Source of the DNA: Lanius collurio
Lineage: Eukaryota > Chordata > Aves > Passeriformes > Laniidae
Direction of reading: 5' to 3'
Assembly: GCA_020086605.1 (NCBI GenBank)
Contig: JACBWW010000003.1
Location: 7,460,287 to 7,524,286, forward strand
DNA: 64,000 nt
Part shown: positions 1-12,753 of the stretch, in pieces
How positions within the stretch are numbered: the first letter of the stretch is position 1
Layout of the letters: every line of letters begins with the position of its first letter
The notes under the pieces: model-generated
What the model was told of the DNA's origin: nothing
Database searches by the model: none
Seen by the model: only the letters and a program-made list of their open reading frames with translations
Translations under genes and position numbers: made by a program

Positions 1-135
1 TTAGTAGATGCTTTTCAACTGAGTGCAGGGCTGTTGGTGTTGAAAAGCTAATCTTGAACTTTGGCCGACTTGTAGAGTGGGTTGTGAAATATTCTATTCT
101 TCTCCTCCTCCAGTGGTAAAAAATTTTGTATGTGA

Positions 136-192
136 TTTGGTTATTGGGTTTGGGGGTTTTTTTGGTTGTTTGTTTTGTTGGTTTTTTTTTTT
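136..192. repeat. G/T-rich low-complexity tract
   Basis: Irregular mix of T runs and GG/GGG groups with almost no A or C, ending in a T run followed by CCCCCC. Similar tracts recur at 32756-32834, 52224-52327, 60567-60611 and 60856-60950. Confidence 0.85.
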
Positions 193-689
193 CCCCCCTC
201 TTAAGTCTAACTCTTGAATGCCACAACCTTCTTTATTAATGAAAACACCGTAGGAAGATACTTGGTCCCAACTGAAGGCTGAAATTATAGCCACGAGTAA
301 TAATTTTTTGTGCCCCTGGAAAGACTCAGAAAGAAGTAATGAAAACTACTTTGCAACATAATTGGCCTTTTATTATAAATGGTCTGCATGTTTCATCCCT
401 GTGAGTAATATTTTGTCCATTAGGCCTTAGTGAGGCCACAAACAGCATGTAACAACAACAGAAGTATGCTTCTTGTCTTAAGGAAGTTACGTGGTAAAGC
501 ACTCAGTAGCGTCATGTTCAGAATTCTTAACTGCAGTTTATATTCTACCATTAGGGACTGTGTTTCTTTCCTCCTTATCTAATACATATTTACAACTTCC
601 TGGATCACAGTTGATGTTGCTTTGCCCCCATGCACCTTGTTGAAGGGCACGGCCTCATCCTTTTTATGATTTAGTTTTAGATATTGAAA

Positions 690-1545
690 ATTTGATACTA
701 GGTGCTCCAAAGCTTTCTCCAGGCTGAACAATCCCAGTGTCTTCAGCCTTTCCTCACAGGATGATCCTGCTGACAGCTGTCTTTGTGGCCTTCCACTGAA
801 CTTGCTTCTATTGACACTTCATAATGTGGATCCAAAAGCAGACCTGGAAGTGCAGATACTGGAGTAATGGATTGTGCACAATGCAGAATAATTGCTTGCC
901 TCAGTCCACTGGCTGTGCTTCAGGTCCAAAGCCTGGGAAACTTTTAGCTCTCCTTGCTGCCAGGTGGAGGGCTGATTCATGTCTTGCCAGGACCTCCAAC
1001 TTGTTTTCAGAGGAGCTGCTCCCCAGTAAGTTGGTCTTCAGGCTGTGCTCTCATGACATTTGTGTTGGCTGTATCCAAGTTATTCTGAATGGCAGCCCTG
1101 CCCTCCAGCATGTCTTCTGCACTCCTAAGTGTAGTGTTTGCAGACTTACTTACTCTGCCAGGTCACTGTAACAGAAATTAAACAGGATTGGGTCCCTAAC
1201 CTATTCACTCATAACCATGGGCAGGTTGTGAACCATTAAGAGCTGCTGTTTGAGCCTAATGATAGGAGATGTTTGGGGTTTTTTAATCAGCTAGTAGTTT
1301 ACCCACCCACACTGTAACTTCGATCAGGTTAGGCACAAAGAGGCTGCAGGAGAGATTGCTTAGTATTCCTAAAATCAAGGTGGATGACACCAATGATCTC
1401 TCATCCACAAATCCTGTCATTTTATGACAGAAGGCAATCGTATTGGTCAGGCATGATCTAAGCTCTGTAAATCCATCGTGGTGATTCCAAATCACCATCT
1501 TCTCCTTCATATGCCCAGAAATGACATCCAGGTATGCACATATCT
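690..1545 (-). mobile_element. Degenerate CR1 LINE fragment (3' ORF2 region), minus orientation
   Basis: Read on the + strand, the block follows the reverse complement of a CR1 3' region in order. It begins with CTCCAGGCTGAACAATCCCA near 720, then a 'tttgtggccttccactgaac' block near 782. The ACCTGGAAGTGCAGATACTGGAG block follows at about 842, then the 'ccctccagc...' block near 1098, TTAAACAGGATTGGGTCCC near 1178, and the ATTGGTCAGGCATGATCTAA block near 1442. Divergence and small indels are heavy, indicating an old copy. Short open frames inside (for example 824-1171) are accidental. Confidence 0.8.
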
Positions 1546-1833
1546 AAACATTTTATAGAAGTAGACTAACAAACAATGAAAGAAGGCTGGACTGTGATGC
1601 TTTCTTTCCTAGTAACCCCTCAGACTTGTTAACTGATAACTTCTGCATAATCCCTCTCCTGCTCTTCTATTCTGGATGCCCAGCTGCTGTCCATCTGTAG
1701 GTGATGAGTGCATGCCGGTCACAGGATGGAGCACCTGCATCTTGGGAATGTGGTGATGAATAAGATGGGACTTCATGTGACCTGGGAGAACAAGTTTGTT
1801 AGGAACATGATGTGGCTTCTAGAGTGATTCTTG

Positions 1834-1835
<2 letters not shown>

Positions 1836-1887
<52 letters not shown>
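1836..1887. repeat. (GT)26 microsatellite
   Basis: Twenty-six uninterrupted GT dinucleotides, preceded by GCC and followed by AATGC. The uninterrupted array would be expected to vary in length between individuals. Confidence 0.98.
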
Positions 1888-1890
<3 letters not shown>

Positions 1891-2137
1891 GCACAAGATA
1901 AGAAGGTGACAGCAAAAGTGACAGTAAGTTTAATAATTATATTGGCTTGATCTAATGCATGTTAATGATTATATTGGTGTTTTGCTTATAGCCAGTGGGC
2001 TTTGCCCTGGGTTCTCTTTTGTATTGATTCAGTTCCATAATCTTGCCATTAGCTTGACAGTAACAAGTAATGCATATGCAGGTGTCAGTGAGGGTATGTG
2101 AAAAATCAATATTTGCCTTCTGATATGCATTTAAAGC

Positions 2138-2168
2138 TTTTTTTTTTTTTTGGGGGGGGGAGGGGGAG
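2138..2168. repeat. T14-G9 homopolymer junction
   Basis: A run of 14 T is followed directly by 9 G, then AGGGGGAG. Simple low-complexity sequence, likely prone to length error and polymorphism. Confidence 0.9.
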
Positions 2169-5100
2169 TTGTTTGCTTTTTTTTCTGGTTTTGTTGCTAC
2201 TGTTATTCTGCTTTTACAACTTCTCTGATTATGTCCTGGCTTTTTTTCTGCTAATCATTATTTTGACTCATAGTTTTAGGTGGTCTTTAGAAAACACCAG
2301 CAACTGTCAAATGCAGTAAGATCCACAATAAAACTGAGACTTGCTTGATTTGCACATAGTAAGAAGCAAAGAAATTTAACCTGATTATATGATACTGAAT
2401 AGTGAGCTCACAATCACTTACTGGGGAGCTCAGTGTTTCTTGGATCTTACCATTTAGCGCCACTTGCCTTACTGGTTCAGATGTTTAATTTTCCAGCTTC
2501 TCTTATTGATTAACAGTTATTACTCTGCTTAGTTCATTATGTATCAAAATAATTTTGTCATGGGGTGATAGTTGTCCTTAGTTTTGTCCTGTCTAGAACT
2601 ATAAATTTAGATATTCATTTTTATTAGCTGCATTGTTTTTTAGGATCTGAAAAGCCCCTTCAGAGTAAGGGTATAAATATACTTAAAACATTTCTACAGG
2701 AGTCATAGCCGAACTGATTGCAAGAGCTACATTCTACAATTTAGAAATGTTCTAGTAACCATCCTATCAGAGGTGAATTAATCAGAAATACAGCTTTCAT
2801 AAAATATTTTGAATGGCATGTATAATTAGCTCATTATTTTAATACTTTCCATAAGAAATTAATTAATGAATTGCAGTAAGACTTTAATACTTCAGAAGAA
2901 AGATCGTAAGAGTTGGCAAATCATTGTCAGTATTTTAGTTCAATCTTATCTGTATTCCAAAATCATATTGGATTTTTCTAAACTGAGACTGAAAAATGTA
3001 TGCAGGAGAAAAACTCAAATACTAAAAGATAAATAGTAAATGGTACCTCTATAGTGAATTTTATATACCTAAGTTCTTACTTTTATCTGTAATGTCTGTC
3101 TCTCACATTTTAGGAATCTGGTTTTGTGGTTTACTTGTGAAGTGTAAAATCTCATTTTCCTCTTGTTTAGTTTAGTAAATATTTTATTTTTGCAGATAAA
3201 AGATTAACATGCAAATACAGTATTTGTAGAAGATTACATTTGTAGATTGTGAAATACATTCAATCATTTGTCTATCAGCCAGCTCTGTACTTTAACTTGA
3301 GTGGAATAACCAGGCCTTTGGAAAGAAGGCAGTTAAGTGATTTCATAATCATTCATGCATTACAGCAATACTGGCACACACAAGCATAAAAACTGGTTTT
3401 GCAGTGTCTTCCTGATACAGACGAATACTATGGATCTTCAGTGGGTTTTCTTGTAAAGACCACCTAAATAAGTAGGATCAAATGAAAGCAAGATTTTAAG
3501 ACATTAAGGTTTGTTGGAACACTGACTTTAAGCAGATAATAAGCAGATAAAAAAGTTATTCTGTATGTTTGTGGTATTGAGTAATTTTGTGATTTTTTTT
3601 TTTTTTTAATTGGTTGAGAGAAGCGTTGACTTAGAGTATGTTGACTCAATTCCAGCTTATAATTACATTTTGTTTGTATAAAAACTCCTGTAGTGTCAGT
3701 TAAATAAGTTGCCTGTCATATAATTTCTTAAGCATTTTAAGTTTTCTCTATTTAAAGATTGCTGCAATTCAGAAATGTTTGAAGTTATTTATATTTTGTT
3801 GGGAACCCTGTGCTTTGAAGTCACTAAACAGATTTTAATCCTTCTAACTAAAAATTGCCACTCTTAAGAGACCAAATTTTTATAGTAATGATTTATGACC
3901 TAGTGGTCTGACTTTACACAGCATACCAATGTTCATGAGGTCTGATATATACAATTATCGTAAAAATTAAGCTATCATTAGAAACTAAAAGATATACTTA
4001 AATTTTTCACTTCAACCCATCATAAAGAGCAACACTAACTCCTCATTAGAGAGATTCTTGTGACTGCTGTCCTAAGAGAAGTTCGTAACAAAGAGCCAGA
4101 AGTAGCCAAGTTACAGGAGTAATGTTGGTTCATATAAAACAGAAAATAAAAACCCTGTTCGGTGGAAGATGAGGTAAGGAATTATAGTCCAGGTTGAAGA
4201 GAATGCTGGGTAGCATTGCTGAGGGACATACACAGGGAGTTTCTGGCCAAGAGAGATTTCCTTCTGCTTGCAAATTCTGTATTTACACTATAAGATCGGG
4301 CAGGTTGCGGGAGTGGAGCATGAAAAAAACTCCTTTGTGAAAAATTATATATTCTGGATTGTGTTTGGATATGGACAATTTGCACTGTGCAGATGGTAAG
4401 CAAGTGATGGGCAAGATAATTGTGTTGCTGGAGTGTTGTGACATGAAATGAGCAAAATGAATGGTAATCGGTACCAAAATTATTCGGTGCCCTTGTTTCT
4501 GTGATGTTGTGACACCACTTGTTCATCAACTTGTGCATGTTCCAGTCCCACTGGACTTAGCAAACTGTGCATCTGATTCTGTTATCCTCTGCTTACACCT
4601 TTTCCCCATGTGGGATTTGAGAGAGCATTTGTGGTATGATCTGCACACCTCTTCCATTTAGCAGACCAGCAATATCTGGTGACATTTTAAGTGCTTTTGG
4701 ACTGGATGTTTGTATTATGTAGTTGGCAAGATAAGGGAAACTTACATGCATTGCTAATTGAATTTAAGAGTGAAAAAAGTGCGCTCTGATGTATCCGAAC
4801 TGCTGAAATGTTTACATACAACTGTGTTAAAAAAAACCCCAAACAGTTCTGGTGATAATTGCTTTCCACTTTGCTTAGCTTCAAACATGCAGGGTAGGGA
4901 GTGCTTTTAGCTTGTGTTTTTAAACATCCTTGCTAGGTACTATGAAGCCTGTGGTTTTGGGGGTGGAGCTGCATTTCTGATTGTACAGGGTATTTTTTTC
5001 TGAGTGAACATTGTGTGCTTCAAGATAGTGAATGGGGGAAAACACCTTGGTTTGTTTTTTTTTTTTTTCGTCCCTAGCATTGCTGAATTTTTGTTGTGGA

Positions 5101-6989
5101 TGTTGGCATTAACTTTGGCAGATGCTCAGATACCAAACTGGGAATGGATTTACTAATAGATACTTACCTATAAACGGTAATGCATTAGTGTTACTGGATG
5201 CACCAAAATAAGGTAGTGATGAAAACAGTAGCATAAGCTTAGTAAATGCAAGTTTGGTTGTGCAGAATTATTTTAAGGTCTTAAAGTGCCACAGACTAAA
5301 TATTAGGGACCACAATGGGGCAATGTTGAAGTGAAGAAGGGATTATTCATTTGGGAGTGAAAGACCCCAGCTGTAACATCTCAAACCTATCGCAACTGCT
5401 AACTTAAATAGCTGAATTTCCACTTAATTTATTATAAATTAGCTAAAACCTGTTGGTACAACTTAATTGCTTGCAACTCAATAAAAGCTGGTTTAAATAT
5501 GATGCTACATTAAATAAAAGACCCATTGCTTTCACTCATAGCTAACTCATGTGAGTGTTAAATGGCAGGTTTTGATTTGGGTATTGATGACTGTGTTTAT
5601 ACCATGAGTAGTTGTTGTTTGAAAGTGCTGTAGGTAAAGTAAGAGTTGGATTGTAGTAGGTTGGGTAGAGATATTTGAGGTGAGGAGTAAGAATTCATCC
5701 AAACCAGCAGCTCAATCTCTCTTCTCTGAAAAGCTTTAACTCTTAAGGTGTGGGATGAGAAGCACCATTATCAATTGAGTCAATGATGTGATACACACAC
5801 AGATTGCTGCAAGAGTTTGTTATACAGCTTGTTCTATGCATATGTGATACAAAGTTTCAGTCATAGACTGGAAATATTACTCATTATTGTGTTTCCATGG
5901 AGGAGTGTTTACCGCAGAGTGTTTGAGGAGGGGATTTTCAGGACTCTTTTGGAATATAGTCTTAGAGGAATGTAATGAACAGAGCAGTCAGTTTGCAAAT
6001 TATTTGGGAAATAGGAAGAAACAGACTTGAAGAGCCTCTAATCTATCTAGTGCTGAGAATTGGGTGTCTCAGAATAGTAACCAATGTAGTCAATGAGCAA
6101 AGGCTCCTGATAGTCAGTATCCATCTAAGCAAAGTGTGTTTCACTGCCGTTCCGGTTCCTGGAGCTGCAGAGGGAGGAGGTGGGCTGTGTGTGTCTTACA
6201 ACTGTTTCCTGAGGGCCAGTGCTCACAAACTTACAGAAGAGCTGGTTAGCCAAGACCCTGCTGTGCTGTAGTTGGAATGGCGATCAGCCCTTTCCCAAAG
6301 GGTTCAGACCTGTGTTTCCTGCTTCAAGGAGCAGGCTGCCAAGGTAGATAGAGGCTGTTGAGCAGGAGTCATGCTCCCTTTCTTCAGTAAATGCATGTCT
6401 TTGTGCAGAGAGAGTTGCAGTTTTCCCATACTTACACTGATCCATTACAGGATAAAATGAGAGAGCTCAGAGTACGGAATAAAATCTGTTTGTCTAGTGT
6501 CCTACATGCCAGTAAAATCCAGCTGGCTAAAAGCTATCATATTTCATTTCTGTTCCCTCTTTCCAGACTATTGCTGATTTGGTGATTTTGCCTTTTTGGG
6601 GCCATTGATTATTTCATCCTTTTTTAAGGTCAATTGTCAGTGTATTAACAGATTCAGAAAAAGGTAGGCCCTCTCTGCCCCCTCTCCCTTCCCACCCCAG
6701 TGTTCCAGGTACACTGTTTAGAAATACAGATTGAAATATCCCTGGGCAAAAGGAGTGGCCTGTGTCATTTGTTGTCTGTTCTGCCGTGGTAAGAACCACA
6801 CCATTCATGCAGTCCCTGAAATAGAGTGGTCAGACTCTTGCTTTCGATCTTGAACACAGCTAGGATTTCTCTCTCTCCTGGTTCTCCCAAAGCCCTGCTC
6901 TCCTGATGTTTAGAAATGCTATGACTTTTAGTTTAGATTTATATGTGGGCAGTGTGTATTTTCTCCTCCTCCAACGCTCATTTAGCTTT

Positions 6990-7400
6990 GCTTTACTTAG
7001 GCTTGACATGTCTTGAGCTTTCAGTCTTATCTCTGTCTAATAGATTCCTGTTACTCCCCTCATCTTCATCTGTTCTAGTAAAAAATGCATGTTGTTAAAT
7101 ATGACTGACCAGAATTGTACCTTCTGTTCAGCTGATGCTAGGCTAGTGGCTTGTGTGATGACTGTAATTCTTCCCTGTCTTCGCTGGAAATATTCCCTCA
7201 TGATGCAGTGTAGGTCTGTTTGCTTTTTTTAAATCTATTTTCCCCTTGCCAGATCACATTGGTGACTCACAGTTATCCTGTGATCAAGCCAGACTGAACT
7301 TCACCTTCAGTATCGTCCAAAATGATCCCTGGTTTCCCACATCCTGTGTGAGTGTGCTAATCACAAGCTTATTATCTCATAGTATGGGTGACCTTCTGTT
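6990..7400 (-). mobile_element. Ancient L3/CR1-like LINE fragment, minus orientation
   Basis: The + strand carries blocks typical of the reverse complement of old amniote L3/CR1 elements. These include CCAGAATTGTACC near 7109, TTCCCTGTCTTCGCTGGAAA near 7171, CCTCATGATGCAG near 7196, then AGATCACATTGGTGACTCAC and TTATCCTGTGATCAAGCC at about 7251-7289. High divergence suggests insertion well before the bird radiation. The 5' and 3' limits are approximate. Confidence 0.65.
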
Positions 7401-7412
7401 ATAGCTGTTTAG

Positions 7413-7432
7413 AAAAAAAAAAAAAAAAAAAA
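7413..7432. repeat. Poly-A run (20 A)
   Basis: Twenty consecutive A residues, close to the edge of the old L3/CR1-like fragment. CR1/L3 elements do not normally end in poly-A, so the two are probably unrelated. Confidence 0.95.
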
Positions 7433-10400
7433 GGGCAGTGGTTTCCACTCTGTCTTGTGATTATCTTGAGTCTGATAGCTCACATTTTCTGTGTTTGAGA
7501 CAAAGTTGGCTGAATGAAGACCTAGGATGTCAGAGCAATAACCTCATTGTGTATTGATGGGGTTCATGGGTAAAATCATGTGAAGCTGCTTGGCTGTATC
7601 ATCGTAGCTGGAGTGTTATTTTGCATGCTTGATGGCAGAAGTTGAAGTCCATGAAGCACTTGTAAAATAAGAAAGGAGGTGTGTGTTGTGATTACAAACC
7701 CCTGGCATTGTGTCGTAGCTGAAATTGGGTTTTCAGAATTACAACTCTGGATTTAATTTTCTAATGTCTGCCAAAGCTGCTCACGTGGACTGTAAGTAAT
7801 TTTTTATGTATTGTCGTTAGCTTATCTCTGCCTTTGCTCTATATCTGTAATATGGGAGAAAGGTTTACCTTCTGGTCATGTGTTTTGTCTACTTAAGTTG
7901 CAACACCTTTAGGGAAGGAACTTCCTCACTATCTTTGCATACTGTCTGGAAATTCCCTCTTGGCTGGAGGCTGTGGACCCTGTCACAAATGATGGCATTT
8001 GGAACATTTTGTTTTTTAAAAAATATTTAGTTAACAATAAAATAGTTTACAAGTGCAACTTGTTCAAGAATAAGATATTCTTGTGGTGGGTGCTGCAAAT
8101 GTTATATACAAGCTTACTTACCTTTTAATCATATAGTGGATTTGAGATGTATTTTGGTAATCATGATTGAAAGTGAATACACTGCTAGTCTCCTTATTGA
8201 AACATTTTTTCTTACTCTTTTATTTTGATATGTTGCCAGATTTTGTTCTTTTGTACACTGATTAATGGTGAACTGCATTGCAAAACTATGCTGAAAAAAT
8301 GAGTGTTTGGCCTGTCACATGCTTTTGTCTTCCTTTTAACATGAAACAAACAATCTGGTTTTCTTTTTAATGAAAGAAGGGGAGATAATGGTCTTGTGTA
8401 CATTTAGAACATTCTCATATTCAAATGGAAATTTTCCTCTGGGTCTATCATTGTTCTGTTCAATAGTTACTCAGTAATGACTGTTTCTATATTGGCTTTG
8501 AATCCCTTTGTACCCCTGATAAAGATTGGGAAAACAACACTAGAACATGACATTTAAGATTTAGATAAAATGAGACAATGTTCAAGTACGAGTCACAAGT
8601 TCTTGAGAGCATATTTGAAGAAGCACACAAGTACAATAATTATGTCGGGGTGATGTTTCTCATGCAGATTTCAGCTGCTGTTATTAATTATTTAAAATTC
8701 CAAGTGCAGCAACTCACAGCTGAGTGACTGTAACCTGCTGAGCCTCTGACCTAAACAATTAAAGCCAAAACATCTGGATTAAAATTACATTTGGAAAGAA
8801 GAAAATAGATTTATTTATTTCTCAGCTATACAATTATCCTTAGCGAAAAAAATCATTTTGCTTTCTCCCCTCAGAAGGGAAAGCAAATACAGTGTATCAT
8901 CACTGGAGAAAATCCCAAACTGGGGTCATAGTATCTGTGTTTCCAGATAGGCATTTATGAGGCCAGAAAAATTGCTCCTCTACAGCTTTCTAAGTTACTT
9001 TGTTCTTAAAGATACTTACTGATTTCAAAGAAGAGGAGTTTTCAAATCTTTACTTAAACTTCATGAGGCATCGCTTGCAACTTGAATAGCAAACCATTTG
9101 TGACTGGAGAACTGTCTTGTTTGTGTTAATGGACTATGGATAATCTAAACTGGTAGGAGGCTGCCACATGAACTTCGAACTTTCTTGCGTGTCTTCAGCA
9201 TGCTTACAAATTAAAATACTGATGATAGAGTCTTCATCAAATTACTTTAAAAAGTACTCTAAGGGCATAATTTCATGTGTGAAAGCTTAGACAATGAGGT
9301 TAGGCAAAAGAAGTGAGAAACAATACACAAGAAGATAGAAACGCAAGCATATAGTGAAGGATGTATTTTTTCCGTGTCAGAAAAGAAACATTTGGTTTGT
9401 CTTTGGCAGTGTGTTTGTGGGAAGGAAGGGAGGGACATGGCTGTAGAGAAGTAGATTGGGCCAAAGGGAGTCTACTCGGAGTGTGGTGAAAGTGAGACCC
9501 TTTTGCAATATCAATATGCCAAATGTTACAGAGGAGAATCTACAGGAAATCCATCTGTTGGTTGATATGTTTGCAGTATAGATAACATATATGAAGTCAG
9601 AAGAGAGAGAGACCAAGATCAGGGAGAGAGATACTTTTCCTTCTTTTATTTTTTTTTTTAATTGAGAAGGATATAGTGATTCAGTGTTATCTCACAGCAC
9701 AGTTAGTGCTGTCTGAAGAGGGTGAATAATCTCCTTGTCCCATCTGTCCATCTGTTGAATATGAGAAGAGCAGGCCTACAGTGCCTTTAATTCATGTGTG
9801 TTTAGAACTGCAGGTGTGCATTTTGTCATCAGCCTCTACAAAGTGTTAATGAAACACAGATCATCAGAGTGCCTGTGTTCTCTGGGAACCTGAGGTGACC
9901 TACCTCACTTTGAAAGGGAGAATACACCACTCACCTTTTGGAGAGGACTTGTTTTTCTAAGCAGAGAACGGGGCAAAAATGTGAGTTGTCGAATATATCT
10001 TGGTTTTATCTCTTGGCACTTTTAAATTTTTTTGTGAAAATAGGTAGTAGGTCTTGTCTGTTTTCAGAGTATCTTAATCTCAGAAACTGGAAGTCTTCGA
10101 GTAACAAACAATTATAATTGTCTCTATCACTTCTCAATTGATTATTCTTGCCCTCTGGTACTGTTAAGACTATTACTTTGTCCTGAGATTGTCTATGATT
10201 TGAATTTGAATTTTGTTCTTTTTTAATTTTCCTGGTTAATACTGCTCTTGGGTTATATATTCTTGTGTAGTGTTTCATATTTTTCAAAACTACTTAAGAA
10301 TTTAGGAAAAAATTCTAACTTTTAGTTGTTGACTCATTGAGGCAGAAAGTTGAAGTTCACAGCTGTGGAAGTATATCCCTACTGGTTGAAAAGCGGTAGA

Positions 10401-12670
10401 AAGCACTAGTCTTAGGAATCTACTGCATATCAAGGTCTACAGATATCTGGAATGAGGCTATGATACGTCTCTGTTCTTATACTTTATATCTTTCTCAGTC
10501 CCTTTTTTTTTCTTTTTTTTTAATTAGATAATTTATTTACTGTAGTATCAAATTAATTTGTCTCTGGAGCATACAGGTACTGAAAAAAATAAGTGATGAT
10601 TGTGTCTGATCCTTTTTGGAGAGCTGGGAAAAATTGGCTCCAAAGTTTTGTATGCCATGCAGACCTAAACCTATATGAAAAAAATAAACAACTCCCAGCC
10701 TATTTTGTTGTGGTGTTCTGCTTAAAAGACAGTATGTAGCAAATTAAATGAACCTGTTGATATTAGTTACTGAGATAAAAATAGACAAATTAGTCTTAAT
10801 TTTGTAAGAGGGCACCATTTTCCTTTTGATATTTACATTCAAGGGAGATGTATGTGTGGCCCTCCCCGTTCCCTAGACTGGGAACATCTGAGAGGCACAA
10901 GTATCTCAGCAAAGCCATAGACGACTTCAAGAAATCCACATTCAGTCAAGATCCAGTGTAGGTGCAGTGGTAGAAGTGCAGCAAGCAGAAGGGATGGAGC
11001 TTGGACATGCTGGGTGCATCTGTACCTTGCCCCAGGCCTTTGGGGTCCCACCTGGCTCCCTCCTCAGATGCACTGGAGGTGATTAGGGAAATTTCCTTAT
11101 GACCCTGCAGGTGGATTGGCATAGAGTTCACAGGCTGACCTTGGTGTTTTAAGACAAACAGTAAACTTGTGGCTAATGCCAAATGATTCCTGTCATCAAT
11201 GGTTTCTGTTTGCGAAAGACAGTAGAGATACCAGCATGTGCTACATGACCTTAGGGGAGCCTTTTTCCATTTGGGAAGCAGAAAAGCCCTGTTAAGAAAT
11301 TTGTTTTAAAATTGTATCTCTTTTTTTTCTTAATGGGTGGGACGGGGATGGTGGTATTCTAGCAAGGAGAGCAGAGTGGGTAAAGGAAGGAAGGAAGGAA
11401 CGAGAGAAAAGCAAGAGAAGCCTATGCTACAGAAAATAAATATATGTGGCTTAGCAATTTCATGGTGATTTCACTGTTGTTGAGAATCAAGTTTGGACTA
11501 TACTCAGCTGTGCCAAGGTGAGATTCCTGGAAATCACATGCTTTCACAAAAAAATAATGTGCAATATCCTTCTTGTTGGCAATAGGAAAATGGTAATCAA
11601 AGTAGTCAGGTAGCATCTTAAACCCTGGGTCCTGTTTACCCCATGCCGATTTTAGGAAATAGTTTGCAACAAGGTTTTTTCACAAAGTATATTCTCTCTC
11701 ACTGTTGTAGCCTTTCTCATGTGCTGTAGTGTTGCAGAAAATTTTAGAGAAAATTAAATAATTTTGGTGTCCTTTACAATGATATCTGAAGTGTATGTAA
11801 ATTACTGAGCAACAGTGCTAGCAGTGGGGAGTACTTTATCAAGTAAATTGTTTTGCAGTACTTGGCCCAGCTCTCAAAGGGGAGGTCTTTAGTGGCCTAG
11901 GGTCCTTGCTAAGATGCCTGCAGTTATCTGTAAAAATGGAAATTGCTGTAATATCTAGGTAGTCCAGGACTGCGATATGCAAGACACTGTACAAGTCAAA
12001 TACATCTGTAAGTACTAAACTTCTGTTGACTTCTCTGATTTATAGGTCGTGTCCGCCACTGAAATCTTGCTTTTAATAATACATGATGCAACTATGTCTG
12101 GAATAATGTGTTTTTCTTTCAGAAGAATTCCTCAGAGAAATATAATTGTGGAAGTCAAAAGTGAAATAAAGTTTTATTTGGGAACTATTGCACACTTTTG
12201 CAATAATGAGAAATTAAATAGCAATGAAACTTGTAAGGGATATAAGGCATTATATTTTACGAAATAATTTAACAGTTGAATTAAGAGGGCAGGATTCCTG
12301 GGGAGCAGTTTGTTGTGAGGCAGGTTACTTTTGTTACGTGGTTGCTCACATCTGTCTGTGAAGCGTGGTTCTGTGGCGGCTGATGGATTTAGCTGCAGGT
12401 CACTCATTCGTGCCTGCTGGAGGTTTTCTTTCTTGTTGACTTGGGATATTAGGTTACCACGATGAGGGAATTCTGAAGAAACAGATGAGGCGTGCCCAGT
12501 GTCTCAGTCTTGTTTTGAAAGGAGATGAAGTGAAAGGCTTCCTTGCAAAGATTCATATCACACTGAGAGCCTAAAAAAGCCACTCAAAGATTTCCATCTA
12601 GCTGGCAGCCAGTGCTGTGCGATGTTGTCAGCTTGCTTCCCAGGAAACTATAGAACCAAGACCTGACACT

Positions 12671-12753
12671 ACCAAAAACAAACAAAAATCCAACCAACCA
12701 AACACACAAAAAATAAACCGACCAAAACCACCCCAAAACAACCCACAAAAACT
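12671..12753. repeat. A/C-rich low-complexity tract
   Basis: About 80 bp made almost only of A and C (ACCAACCAAAC and AACAACCC groups). It is the complement-strand counterpart of the G/T-rich tracts seen elsewhere in the window. Confidence 0.85.

Noticed and set aside
824..1171. 115-codon plus-strand frame
   Set aside because: It lies antisense inside a decayed CR1 LINE and is not the element's own reading frame.
4182..4538. 118-codon minus-strand frame
   Set aside because: No recognised homology, overlapping frames on the same strand, and AT-rich intron-like composition; treated as chance.
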